A stretch of 64,000 nt of DNA from Polyangiaceae bacterium (GTDB lineage: Bacteria > Myxococcota_A > Polyangia > Polyangiales > Polyangiaceae): NCBI GenBank assembly GCA_025936115.1, contig JAICTZ010000037.1, forward strand, positions 1-64,000. The letters run 5' to 3'. Below the pieces are notes generated by a model, which was not told the origin of the DNA, ran no database searches, and worked only from the letters and a program-made list of their open reading frames with translations. Positions 14,852-24,118 of this stretch are shown here, in pieces (within the stretch, counting starts at the first letter, position 1; every line of letters begins with the position of its first letter). The position numbers were made by a program, and so were the translations under genes.

Positions 14852-16276
14852 ATGAATCCCACCGCCGTTCCTCGCCGTCCGCGCGCCATTGGCATTCTGG
14901 CCAACTCCTACGGTGATCCTTACTCGCTCCGTATCGCGCAGGGTGCCGCCCAGGAGCTCACTCGCGGGGGTGACCATGCGCTTTTCTTCAGCGCTGGATT
15001 TCCGCAAGCTCCGCTGTTCCGCGACGCGCACGACCGCTGCGCGCTCCCCCGCATCGCCGACGGCTGGGTGCTTCTGAGCGAGACGATGCGCGATTCGCTC
15101 GGCGACATGGTGCAGGCGGCCGGCGGCACGCGCGCGATTTCCGTGGGGGTCGGTTTGCCGCACCTGCCGGTCGTGGGCGCGGACTCCGAAACCGGCATTT
15201 TCCAAGCAGTGATGCACCTCGTCAAAAGGCACGAGCGCAAGCGCATTGCCTTCATTGCCGCGCCGGATGGCAGCACGGACGGCGCGCAGCGGCTCGGTAC
15301 GTATCGCCTCGCGCTGGAGAGCCTCGGTCTGTACGCCGATCCGACGCTCGTCGTCGTGGGTGACTACGAAGCGCGCTCCGGGCGCGAGGCGGTGCGTCAG
15401 CTCAAGCGCCAGCGCGGGTCCTTCGACGCCATCGTGGCCGCTAACGATCTGATGGCGCTCGGCGCCATGGAAGGGCTCAAAGCCGCGGGCGTGCGCGTGC
15501 CCGAGGAGGTGTCGGTGGTCGGCTACGACGACATCGAAGATGCGTCATTTGCCACGCCGGGACTCACCACCGTTCGCCAGCCACTCGCCGATCTCGGGTA
15601 TTCGGCGGCGCGGCTCGCCGTCCAAGCTCCGCGCCCGAGTCCCCACGCGGAGGAGGAGCGGACGGTCGTGACGACCCCGCTCGTGATTCGCGAGTCCTGC
15701 GGGTGCCAAACGACGGAGCACGATCGCCGCAGCCTCCCCAACGGCGACGAGGCCACTCGCACGCAAGGCTTGCGCGAGGAGGCATTGCGGGAGCTCGTGC
15801 GGCGAGAGCTCGCGAGCTCTCGGCTTTACCGCGAGCTCGAGCGGCTGACAGAAAATATCCTGCGCGCGCCGGACTATCCAGCGCTCGCGCGCGCCATGGG
15901 CGGCGTGACCGAGCTACTCGGCCTGAAACGATTTTTGCTCTGCACCTATGCGGGCGGCCAACGCCACGTGCGACCGACCGTCGAATCGGTCGGTCGCGAC
16001 GTGGTGTTCCATCATCAAGCGCAGCCGTTTCCCCTGGAGCAGATTTTACCACCCGGGTTTCTACGCGGTGACAGAGCGCTGCAACTCACCATCGAGCCCC
16101 TGGAGTTTGCCGACGAACATTTCGGCTACCTCGTGCTCGAGGGTGACATGAAGCACGGTCTCGCTTACCTGACGCTGCGCAGGTACCTCGGCTGCACGGT
16201 CGCGCGCATGGCGCACGGTCGCGAGCTCCGCCGTTTGTACGCAGCCGAAAAACGCCGCAGCGAAGTCGAGCGTTGA
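14852..16276 (+). CDS. LacI/GalR-type periplasmic-binding-fold sensor lacking a DNA-binding domain
   Basis: A 474-residue protein. Residues 10-290 form the two-lobed sugar-sensor fold of LacI-type regulators: RAIGILANSYGDPYS at the start, then RIAFIAAPDGSTDG, IVAANDLMALGAMEGLKAAG, VSVVGYDDIEDASFATPGLTTVRQP and RESCGCQ closing the domain. The N-terminal HTH is missing: the fold begins directly. A second region (about 310-465) is helical then GAF-like, ending in a probable coiled stretch of Arg/Glu. Such proteins usually sense a ligand and pass the signal on through an output domain; none is obvious here. Known relatives carry GGDEF or kinase domains after the same linker. The gene ends a few bases before the second kinase. 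Confidence 0.8.
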   Translation: MNPTAVPRRPRAIGILANSYGDPYSLRIAQGAAQELTRGGDHALFFSAGFPQAPLFRDAHDRCALPRIADGWVLLSETMRDSLGDMVQAAGGTRAISVGVGLPHLPVVGADSETGIFQAVMHLVKRHERKRIAFIAAPDGSTDGAQRLGTYRLALESLGLYADPTLVVVGDYEARSGREAVRQLKRQRGSFDAIVAANDLMALGAMEGLKAAGVRVPEEVSVVGYDDIEDASFATPGLTTVRQPLADLGYSAARLAVQAPRPSPHAEEERTVVTTPLVIRESCGCQTTEHDRRSLPNGDEATRTQGLREEALRELVRRELASSRLYRELERLTENILRAPDYPALARAMGGVTELLGLKRFLLCTYAGGQRHVRPTVESVGRDVVFHHQAQPFPLEQILPPGFLRGDRALQLTIEPLEFADEHFGYLVLEGDMKHGLAYLTLRRYLGCTVARMAHGRELRRLYAAEKRRSEVER

Positions 16277-16389
16277 GCGCTGGGCTCGAGCCTGGCGATC
16301 GCTCGAGTCGAGACCGAAGTGCGAGCCGAACCTACATGAACCGTCTCGCGAGCGAGCGCGGTCCGAGGATGTTATGCTCTGCACAGAGA

Positions 16390-18156
16390 ATGGCATCGGA
16401 CGCGAGCTCCAACGGAGAGCCGACTTCGTCGAGCGTGAGCCAACCGCTCTTCAACGAGATCAGCGCTCACAGTTTCGAGCGGCCCGTGCTGCGGGTGGGC
16501 CGTTACCGCATTCTGTCCGAGCTGGGACGGGGCGGCATGTCGAACGTCTATCTGGCCGTCGCGCACGGCCCGGGGGGCGTGAACAAGCTCGTCGTGCTGA
16601 AGGCGCTTTTGCCCGATCTGAGCGCGGAACCCTACGCGCTCACCATGTTTTTGGACGAGGCGCGGCTCGCGGCGCAGCTGAACCACCCGAACGTCGTACA
16701 GACGTACGAGGTCGGCACCGAGGGCGATCGTCACGTGATCGTGATGGAGTACCTCGAGGGGCAATCACTCTCGATCGTGATCAAGCGTTCGGAGCAGGCG
16801 GGCAACCCGCTGCCGCTCGGACTTCATTTGCGCGTCATCGTTTCGGCCCTCGAGGGGCTTCACTACGCGCACGAGCTCAGGGCGTACGACGGCTCGTTGC
16901 TCCAGCTCGTGCACCGCGACATCTCGCCGCAAAACGTGTTCGTGACCTACGACGGTCAAGTGAAGGTCCTCGATTTCGGCATCGCCAAAGCCGCAAGCTC
17001 GTCGACTCACACGGCGACGGGCATCGTAAAAGGCAAGATCGCGTACATGGCGCCGGAGCAGACCATCGGTGACACCGTAGACCGGCGCGCCGACATTTTT
17101 TCCGTGGGCTGCATGCTGTGGGCCGCTGCGACGGGACGCAAGCTTTGGAAGGACACGCCCGACGTCCACATCATGTGCCGTGTCATCAACGGCGACATTC
17201 CGACGCCGCAGAGCGCGAACCCCGCGTGTGACGACGAGCTCAACGCCATCGTCATGAAGGCGCTCGCGGTGGATCCGAACCAACGCTACCAGACCGCGCT
17301 CGAGCTGCAGCAGGAGCTGGAAGCGTATTGCGAGGGTCTCGAGCCCGCGAAACAGAAGGATATCGCGCGGCACGTCACGACCTTGTTCGCCGACAAGCGC
17401 GCCGAAATCAAAGCGCTCGTCGAGCGCCAGCTCGCGCTCGTCGGGACGGAGGAGACGTCGGCGTCCGGCTCGCGTGGCATTCCCGTGCTCACGACGGATC
17501 TGAAGACGTCGACCGGCACGCATCCATCGTGGTCGCCGACCAAGATGGGTGAGACGCTGAAGAGCAACGGCAGCGGCGGCACCAAGCTCTGGTGGGTGGC
17601 CGTTCCGCTCCTCCTCGGCGGCGCCGGGTTCTTCTTTTGGCGCAGCTCGAACACTGCGCCGTCAGCTGAGGCGCGGGGCGTCTCGACGGCGCCCGTGGTT
17701 CGCACGCCCGAGCCGCCGCCCGCGCCGACCACCGCGACCATCGAATTCAAGGTGATGCCGGGCAACGCGAAGCTCTTCCTCGACGACGAGCCGTTGCCCT
17801 CCAATCCGACCTCCAAGGTCCTCCGCATCGACGGGGCCATCCATCGGCTGCGCGCGACGGCGGACGGCTTCAACGCCGCCACGGCCGAGTTCACGGTCAC
17901 GCGCGACACCACGCTCGACCTCGACCTCACGCCGGTCGCGGCAGTGGCCGCCACGGACGACGGCTCGAGCTCGTCGAAGGGCCGCCTGCGCGGCGTCGTG
18001 CGGGGGGTCGACCGCGTGCGCCCCGTCGGGCCTGGCACGACTCCTACGACGAACGAAGCAACGCCGCCGGCTCCTGCGCCCAAAGTCGCCAACTGCGACG
18101 CGCCCTTTTTCGTCGACAAGGACGGCATCAAGAAGATGCGTCCCGAGTGCCTCTGA
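16390..18156 (+). CDS. Hanks-type Ser/Thr protein kinase with PEGA-like extracytoplasmic domain
   Basis: A 588-residue kinase. Gly loop LGRGGMSNVY, ATP Lys71 in VVLK, catalytic HRD (175-177) with Asn182, DFG (195-197) and APE in MAPEQ are all present, so it should be active. After the kinase (to about 315) comes a linker, one membrane helix near residue 400 (WWVAVPLLLGGAGFFFW), and a PEGA-like beta domain (roughly 440-510) that often binds surface material or mediates protein contacts. The protein ends in a Cys-containing tail. The frame is open back to a TTG at 16273, overlapping the previous stop; the ATG at 16390 is chosen because a TATGCT -10-like element lies just before it and the preceding residues look non-coding. 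ATG codons at 16336 and 16369 are alternatives. Confidence 0.92.
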   Translation: MASDASSNGEPTSSSVSQPLFNEISAHSFERPVLRVGRYRILSELGRGGMSNVYLAVAHGPGGVNKLVVLKALLPDLSAEPYALTMFLDEARLAAQLNHPNVVQTYEVGTEGDRHVIVMEYLEGQSLSIVIKRSEQAGNPLPLGLHLRVIVSALEGLHYAHELRAYDGSLLQLVHRDISPQNVFVTYDGQVKVLDFGIAKAASSSTHTATGIVKGKIAYMAPEQTIGDTVDRRADIFSVGCMLWAAATGRKLWKDTPDVHIMCRVINGDIPTPQSANPACDDELNAIVMKALAVDPNQRYQTALELQQELEAYCEGLEPAKQKDIARHVTTLFADKRAEIKALVERQLALVGTEETSASGSRGIPVLTTDLKTSTGTHPSWSPTKMGETLKSNGSGGTKLWWVAVPLLLGGAGFFFWRSSNTAPSAEARGVSTAPVVRTPEPPPAPTTATIEFKVMPGNAKLFLDDEPLPSNPTSKVLRIDGAIHRLRATADGFNAATAEFTVTRDTTLDLDLTPVAAVAATDDGSSSSKGRLRGVVRGVDRVRPVGPGTTPTTNEATPPAPAPKVANCDAPFFVDKDGIKKMRPECL

Positions 18157-18220
18157 GCGCGGCGCGCCCGCGGCCGTGCCGGTGTGCCTTCCCGGCGAGC
18201 GCGACGCGTCGAGCGGGAGG

Positions 18221-19615
18221 CTAGTGTGGCGCGAGCTTGGCGATCACGTCGGCCATGATCACCTGGGCCGTGTAAACGAAGACCAGGATGCCCGTCACGT
18301 CGACGAGGCTCGCGATGAAGGGAGTCGAGCTCGTCGCCGGATCGACGCGCAGGCGCTTGAGCAAAATGGGCAGCATGGCGCCGACGGTGCAACCCGCGAA
18401 GACGATGCCCACGAGCGCGACGCCGACCGTGAAGGCGAAGTTGACGTGCTGGTCCTTGTACATGAGGACGCGAAAGAAACCGACCGTCGCGAGGCCGAGT
18501 CCCAAGACGAGCCCCATGCGCGCTTCGCGCCAGAAGATGCGCCACCAGTCGGTGAGCTTGAGCTCGCCCGTCGCGAGCCCGCGAATCACGAGCGTCGAGG
18601 ATTGAGAGCCGGAGTTGCCGCCCGCGCTGATGAGCAGAGGCACGTAGTAGGCGGCGCCGTGAATCGCGCTCAGCGTCGAGTCGTAGTGGCGTAGCGCGGT
18701 CTGCGTGAAGAACTCGCCGATGAAGAGCGCCAGCAGCCACACGCCGCGCTTGCGAATGAACGCGCCGAACGTGGTCTGGAAATAAGGCACGTCGAGCGGA
18801 TCCATGCCGCCGATCTTCTGCACGTCTTCGGTTTGCTCGGCCGTGAGCACGTCGACGATGTCGTCGATCGTGATCATACCGAGCAAGACGCCCGCGCCGT
18901 CGACGACGGGCATGGCGTTGATGTCGTATTTGGCCATGCGGCGCGCGACGTCCTCCTGGTCCATCTCGGGCGGCACGCTGATGAAGTTGCGACGCAAGAG
19001 CACGTCGATGGTTTGCTGCTCGCCGTCCTTGGCCGCGACGATGAGCTCGCGCAAGGAGACGATGCCGACGAGCCGTCCGGCGTCGTCGAGCGCGTACACG
19101 TTGTAAATCGGCGTGTCGGTCTTCTCGGCGTGCAAGCGCACGGCGTCGAACGCGGCGCCGATCGTCGCCGAGGGGCTCGCCGTGACGTACCAAGTCGTCA
19201 TCAAGTGCCCGGCGGAAGTCTCCGGGTACTGCGCGATCTCGCGCACTTCCTCGACGGCTTCCGGGTCGACCTTCTGGAGCGTCGAGAGCACGTTCTCGGC
19301 GACGCCGCGCGGCAGGATCGAAAACAGGTCGGCCCGATCGTCGGGTGCCATCTCGCTCGCGATGAGCGCGACGGATTCCGGCTTCATCTGCTCGGCGAGC
19401 TCTTCCTGCTCGTGCTCCTCGAGACGCTCGAAGATCGGCGCCGCGCCCTCGGCCGGCATGCGCGCCAAAAGCACGGCCGCGAGGCGCGGCTCGAGCTCGC
19501 TCACGATATCGGCGAGGTCCTCGGGGTGGATTTCCTCGAGTAGCTCGCGCACTTGCTCGGGATCCTCCTCGAGCAGGGAGCGAATATCGGGCGCGAGCAG
19601 CGCGGAAAGGCGCAT
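18221..19615 (-). CDS. mgtE: magnesium transporter MgtE
   Basis: A 464-residue MgtE, a Mg2+ channel gated by cytosolic Mg2+. The N domain (helical repeats with SLLEEDPEQVRELLEEI and LAAVLLARMP) is followed by a CBS pair (TWYVTASPSATIGAAFDAVR to MITIDDIVDVL), the plug helix and five membrane helices with SAGGNSGSQSSTLVIRGLA, the pore signature, and a final helix region with PFIASLVDVTGILVFV. It converges on the kinase at 18156 with 64 bases between. The ATG at 19615 is chosen; an in-frame GTG lies at 19633. Confidence 0.94.
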   Translation of the reverse strand: MRLSALLAPDIRSLLEEDPEQVRELLEEIHPEDLADIVSELEPRLAAVLLARMPAEGAAPIFERLEEHEQEELAEQMKPESVALIASEMAPDDRADLFSILPRGVAENVLSTLQKVDPEAVEEVREIAQYPETSAGHLMTTWYVTASPSATIGAAFDAVRLHAEKTDTPIYNVYALDDAGRLVGIVSLRELIVAAKDGEQQTIDVLLRRNFISVPPEMDQEDVARRMAKYDINAMPVVDGAGVLLGMITIDDIVDVLTAEQTEDVQKIGGMDPLDVPYFQTTFGAFIRKRGVWLLALFIGEFFTQTALRHYDSTLSAIHGAAYYVPLLISAGGNSGSQSSTLVIRGLATGELKLTDWWRIFWREARMGLVLGLGLATVGFFRVLMYKDQHVNFAFTVGVALVGIVFAGCTVGAMLPILLKRLRVDPATSSTPFIASLVDVTGILVFVYTAQVIMADVIAKLAPH

Positions 19616-19767
19616 CGCTCGGGGACTTACCACCGCGCACCGTCGGAGCGGAACGCCGTTTCGCCTCTGACCGGAATGCGCCTACCCGTCGGGTTACGGG
19701 CCGGATCCGTGGGTGCGCACGAGAGCACGTGACGCGGCGGGCCGGACGCGCCAGAGTTACTCGCAGT

Positions 19768-20949
19768 ATGCGGAGAAGCCGCGAATACAAGGTCGGCGCG
19801 TTCGTGCTCGCCGGCATGATGGCGATGGGCGGAGTCATCTTCATGATTGGTGAAGAGCGCCAGCTCTTCAAAAAGAAGCTCGAGTACGAGACGTCGTTCA
19901 CCGACGTCCAGGGGCTCGGCGCGGGCTCGTCCGTACGCATGGGCGGCGTCGATATCGGCCGCATCACGAAGGTCGGTTACACCGGCGACACGAAGGATCG
20001 CCGCATCCACGTCAAGATGTCGATCCTGTCGGACCAGTGGTCGCGCATCAAAGTCGACAGCGTCGCGGCCATCGAAGGCAAGGGCTTGCTCGGCGACAAG
20101 ATGCTCGTCATCAGCATCGGTTCGGCGAACCTCGCGAGCCTGCCGCCCGGAGGCCACATCGCCTCCAAGGAGGGCGCCGATCTCGGGGCCATGATGGACA
20201 AGTTCTCCGGCTTGCCGGCGAAAATCGACAACGTGCTCGGTAATCTCGAGAAGGTGACCGAGACGCTCGCCGACGACTCGCTGCACAAGGATTTGAAAGG
20301 TGCCGTTTCGTCGTTGAATTCGGTGCTGGGCGCGGTCGACCGCCGTGAGGGCTACGTCGGACGCATCATGAGCGATCCCAAGGAAGCCGAGCACATCTCG
20401 CAGGTGGTATCGAACCTCGAGCGCGTGACGGACGAGCTCGATCGCACGGCGCAGAGCGTCAACCAGGTCCTCGGACGCGTGAAGACGGGCCCCGGCCTCG
20501 CGCACGAGGTCATCTACGGCGAGGACTCGAGCAAGGCCGTCGCGCAGTTCGGCGGCGCAGCCGAGGAGTTGCGCATCACCCTCAAGGGCATCCGTGAGGG
20601 TAACGGCGTCGCCAAGAGCCTGATTTACGGCGACGAGCAGTCGCAGCAGCTGATGCAGAACCTGAACGCCATGAGCGGGGACGTGCGTCAAATCGTCGCC
20701 GACATGCGCGCGGGCAAGGGCACCCTCGGGGCCCTGCTCGTCGATCCCTCGATTTACGAGGACATCAAGGTCGTGCTCGGCAATGTCGACCGGAATAGAA
20801 CCCTGCGGGCGCTCGTTCGGTACTCGATCCGGCGCGACGAAACCACGACCGGCGTGCGCGACAACGTCGCCGTGAAGCCGGGGCCGCGCGCCGCCGATAC
20901 GTCCGTGAGCGGCGATCTGGCCGGTGAGCCAGGCCCGACTGCTCCCTGA
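19768..20949 (+). CDS. MCE-domain protein, MlaD-like
   Basis: A 393-residue protein with an N-terminal membrane helix (VGAFVLAGMMAMGGVIFMI), then one MCE domain (about 38-125): YETSFTDVQGLGAGSSVRMG, VDIGRITKVGY, and VAAIEGKGLLGDKMLVISIG. Behind it a long helical region of about 200 residues, typical of MCE proteins that form a needle or tube, and a disordered tail. It would be the substrate-binding part of a lipid transporter together with an ATPase such as the one at 12954. The genes around it (mgtE divergent, ctp behind) are not part of an mla operon. The ATG at 19768 lies right before the membrane helix. Confidence 0.9.
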   Translation: MRRSREYKVGAFVLAGMMAMGGVIFMIGEERQLFKKKLEYETSFTDVQGLGAGSSVRMGGVDIGRITKVGYTGDTKDRRIHVKMSILSDQWSRIKVDSVAAIEGKGLLGDKMLVISIGSANLASLPPGGHIASKEGADLGAMMDKFSGLPAKIDNVLGNLEKVTETLADDSLHKDLKGAVSSLNSVLGAVDRREGYVGRIMSDPKEAEHISQVVSNLERVTDELDRTAQSVNQVLGRVKTGPGLAHEVIYGEDSSKAVAQFGGAAEELRITLKGIREGNGVAKSLIYGDEQSQQLMQNLNAMSGDVRQIVADMRAGKGTLGALLVDPSIYEDIKVVLGNVDRNRTLRALVRYSIRRDETTTGVRDNVAVKPGPRAADTSVSGDLAGEPGPTAP

Positions 20950-20967
20950 CGCTCGGGAAAAGTAAGC

Positions 20968-20973
20968 TAGGAT
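20968..20973 (+). promoter_or_regulatory. -10-like TAGGAT six bases before the ctp ATG
   Basis: TAGGAT (20968-20973) is followed by six bases and the ATG at 20980; a weak CTGACG lies 16 bases upstream. The geometry predicts a leaderless transcript. It lies in the 30-base gap after the MCE gene, so cotranscription from that gene is also possible. Confidence 0.35.
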
Positions 20974-20979
20974 CGCGTG

Positions 20980-23900
20980 ATGCTGCGCGCTCTCGAGCGA
21001 CTCGGTCGAGTCGTCGTCGTCCTCGGCGTCTTCGCCGTCGCCTCCTACTTCGCCGTGCGCTTCGACACGGGCGGCCTCTGGCGCGGACTTGCCGCCGCTC
21101 ACGTCGCTGCGGCGCCGGGTCAGCCGAACGCTCCTTACGATCTCACGCAGCTCGTCGCCGTGCGCGAGACGCTCAACACGATCCGCAACAAGTACGTGGA
21201 TCCGTCACGCGTGAAGCCGCGGCAGATGTTCCTGAGCGCGCTCAACCAGATCCAAAAAGAGGTCGCGCAGGTCATCATCCGTTACGACGACAAGACCTCC
21301 AAAGTGTGGGTGCAGGTCGACGCCGAGTCGAAGGACTTCCGCGTCGATAACGTGCAGGGGCCGTGGGACGTCGCGGCGCGCTTGCGCGAGGTGTTCTCGT
21401 TCTTGCAGGCGCACCTGAAGGACACGGGCGTCGATCTACGCGAGGTCGAGTATGCGGCGTGCAACGGCATGCTGCGCACGCTCGATCCGCACAGCGTGTT
21501 CTTGAGCCCCGACGCCTATCGCGAGATGAACATCTCGACCTCGGGGCACTTCGGCGGGCTCGGTATCGTTATTTCGATCCGCGATCAGATGCTGACCGTG
21601 ATGAAGCCGATGCCCGGCACGCCCGCGGGCCGTTCCGGCATCAAGCGGCTCGACCGCATCACCAAGATCAACAACGAATCGACCTTGAACATGCCGCTCG
21701 ACGACGCCGTGCAGCGCCTGCGCGGTAAGCCGGGGTCGAAGGTGACGATTTGGATCCAGCGCGACGGTTCGGACGGCTGGCAGGGCTCGCGTCCGTTCGA
21801 GCTCCTGCGTGAGGAGATCCAGGTCAAATCGGTGGAGGCGCGTCAGCTCCAGCCCGGCGTCGGTTACGTGCGCATCAAGCAGTTCGTCTCGAGCACCTCG
21901 GACGAGCTCGACGCCGCGCTCGCCGACTTCCACAAGAAGGACAAGCTCAAGGGCCTCGTGCTCGATCTGCGCAGCAACCCCGGCGGCCTGCTCGATCAGG
22001 CAGCGCAGGTGGCCGATCGCTTCCTCGACGAGGGCGTGATCGTGGCGACGGTGGGCGCGTCCGAAGGCCGCGATGAGAAGCGCGCGGTGCGCGCCGGCAC
22101 GGAGCCGCCGTACCCGATCGTCGTGCTCGTCAACGGTGCGAGCGCGAGCGCGAGCGAGATCGTCGCGGGCGCGCTCAAGAACCTCGATCGCGCGGTGATC
22201 GTCGGACAGACGACGTTCGGCAAGGGCAGCGTGCAGCTCGTGTACCCGCACGTCACGCCGGACAACGCCGCGCTCAAGCTCACGATCGCGCAGTACCTCA
22301 CGCCCGGCGATTACTCGATCCAGGGCGTGGGCGTGACACCGGACGTCGAGCTCGATCCGATGACGGCCGATACGGTAGACATGGATCTGTTCCGTTCCGA
22401 GCGTTCGCTCCGCGAGCGGGATCTCACGAAGAGCCTCAACACGACGGCGCACCGCACCACCGACCGGCCCGCGTTCACGCTGCGCTACGACTTGCCCGAG
22501 AAGACGCGCGCCGCGATTCGCGATCGCGGCGACGATCTCGACGACGAGTTCGAGCTCGATTTTCCGATCAAGATGGCGCAGGGCCTCGTGGCCAAGCTCT
22601 CGCCGGGCCGGCGCCCCGAACAGGTGCGCGGCGCCAAGCAGTACTTGGACAAGCTGCAGGACACCGAGGAAGAGGCGCTCAGCGCCGACCTCGCCAAGCT
22701 CGGCATCGACTGGACGGCGCCGCCGAAGGACGCCACGGGTCCGACGGCGAACGATTACGACGTGAAGGTCACGACCGATCGCCCGAACGACACGCTCGTG
22801 GCCGGCGACGGCATGACGCTCACCGTGTCGGTGAAGAACAAGGGTAAGGCGCCGATTTACCAGCTCCGGGCCGTCACGAAGAGCGACGGGCCGTATTGGG
22901 ACGAGAAGGAGCTCGCGTTCGGGCGCATTCAACCGGGCGAGACGCGCACGGCGAACGTGCCGCTCGGCTTTTGCGATCTCGACGGGCGCAAGCCCGGCTC
23001 GACCAAGCCGGTGCCCGAAGACGCCAAGCGCGTGTGCAAGATTCCGAAGGACGCCAACACGCGCCAGGACATCGTACGCGTGCAATTCTCGGCCGAGGGC
23101 GCCGAGCCGCCGCGCGACGCCGAGCTCCGCCCGACGATCACGGAGCTGCCGCGCCCCATCTTCGCCTACAACTACGAGGTCGTCGACAACCGCCCCGGCG
23201 ACGGTGATGGAGAGCTCGAGCTCGGCGAGGGCGTCACCATCTACCTGAACGTGAAGAACGTCGGAAGGGGCTCGTCCTACGAGACGCAAGCGAACCTGCG
23301 CAACGTGTCCGGCGACGGACTCTTGCTTCACGCCGGGCGTTTCGATATCTCGAACATGAAGCCGGGGGAGGGCCGCAACGTCGCCTTCACGTTCGACGTG
23401 CTCGAGTCGCTGGCGGAGCCGACGGCCAATCTCGAGATCAGCGTGACCGATCGCGATTTGCGCGTGGGTGCGAGCGAAAAGCCGAAATTTCCCATCGCCA
23501 AGACGCCGCTCGCGATTCGTCCTGCGACTGGCGTCATGGGCGTGCCGGCCGTCGCCGCCGTGCGCGGCCAGCCGCTCGCGAGCTCTCCCGTCGTCGGCCA
23601 GCTCGCCAAGGGTTCGCTCGTCGAGCGGCTCGGCGTGTACCAGGACTACACGAAGGTGAACCTCGGCGACTCGCGCTTCGGTTTCGTCGAGTCACGCGCT
23701 TTGAAGGATGGCGCGCCCGGCGCCGCGAAGGTGCAGTTCGAGCCGGTGCTGAGTCACTCGCCGCCGCTGCTCGAGGTTGCGCCCGCGAGTCTCTCGACGC
23801 GCGACCACAAGGTCCACGTCGCGGGACACGCGACGGACAGCGATCGCGTGAAGGATGTGTTCGTCTTCGTCGGGCCGCGCAAGGTGTTCTACCAGTCGAA

Positions 23901-24117
23901 CGGCAAGGCGCCCGATCCGAAGCGGCTCGATTTCGCGTTCGACGCCGAGCTTCAGCCGGGCGTGAACGTCATCACGGTCGTCGCGCGCGAGAACGAGGAC
24001 ACGGTGGAACGCCGGACCATGATCGTGCGGCGCGACGGGCCGAACGGCGAGTCCCTGCCGACGCCCAAGGCCGAAACGCTGGGCGAAGACTGGGATCTCG
24101 GCGCGGGCGGCGACTGA
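20980..24117 (+). CDS. S41 C-terminal processing peptidase with large C-terminal extension
   Basis: A 1045-residue protease, more than twice the usual CtpA length. An N-terminal membrane/signal segment (VVVVLGVFAVASYFAV) is followed by a helical region, a PDZ domain (FGGLGIVISIRDQMLTVMKP to the GSKVTIWI strand) and the S41 core with the dyad Ser390 (GASASASE) and Lys415 (TTFGKGS), 25 residues apart as in the family. From about residue 580 come two CARDB-like beta domains (SVKNKGKAPIYQL; LNVKNVGRGSSYETQ), an SH3-like domain (GSLVERLGVYQDYTKVN) and a last beta domain ending with ELQPGVNVITVVARENED. It would cut tails of periplasmic proteins, with the extra domains choosing or docking partners. 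Its stop is one base from the convergent FGE-like stop. Confidence 0.93.
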   Translation: MLRALERLGRVVVVLGVFAVASYFAVRFDTGGLWRGLAAAHVAAAPGQPNAPYDLTQLVAVRETLNTIRNKYVDPSRVKPRQMFLSALNQIQKEVAQVIIRYDDKTSKVWVQVDAESKDFRVDNVQGPWDVAARLREVFSFLQAHLKDTGVDLREVEYAACNGMLRTLDPHSVFLSPDAYREMNISTSGHFGGLGIVISIRDQMLTVMKPMPGTPAGRSGIKRLDRITKINNESTLNMPLDDAVQRLRGKPGSKVTIWIQRDGSDGWQGSRPFELLREEIQVKSVEARQLQPGVGYVRIKQFVSSTSDELDAALADFHKKDKLKGLVLDLRSNPGGLLDQAAQVADRFLDEGVIVATVGASEGRDEKRAVRAGTEPPYPIVVLVNGASASASEIVAGALKNLDRAVIVGQTTFGKGSVQLVYPHVTPDNAALKLTIAQYLTPGDYSIQGVGVTPDVELDPMTADTVDMDLFRSERSLRERDLTKSLNTTAHRTTDRPAFTLRYDLPEKTRAAIRDRGDDLDDEFELDFPIKMAQGLVAKLSPGRRPEQVRGAKQYLDKLQDTEEEALSADLAKLGIDWTAPPKDATGPTANDYDVKVTTDRPNDTLVAGDGMTLTVSVKNKGKAPIYQLRAVTKSDGPYWDEKELAFGRIQPGETRTANVPLGFCDLDGRKPGSTKPVPEDAKRVCKIPKDANTRQDIVRVQFSAEGAEPPRDAELRPTITELPRPIFAYNYEVVDNRPGDGDGELELGEGVTIYLNVKNVGRGSSYETQANLRNVSGDGLLLHAGRFDISNMKPGEGRNVAFTFDVLESLAEPTANLEISVTDRDLRVGASEKPKFPIAKTPLAIRPATGVMGVPAVAAVRGQPLASSPVVGQLAKGSLVERLGVYQDYTKVNLGDSRFGFVESRALKDGAPGAAKVQFEPVLSHSPPLLEVAPASLSTRDHKVHVAGHATDSDRVKDVFVFVGPRKVFYQSNGKAPDPKRLDFAFDAELQPGVNVITVVARENEDTVERRTMIVRRDGPNGESLPTPKAETLGEDWDLGAGGD

Positions 24118-24118
24118 G

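Noticed and set aside
17286-19967. Long minus-strand frame over the kinase tail and mgtE
   Set aside because: Covers two certain genes in another frame; no homology-like motif.
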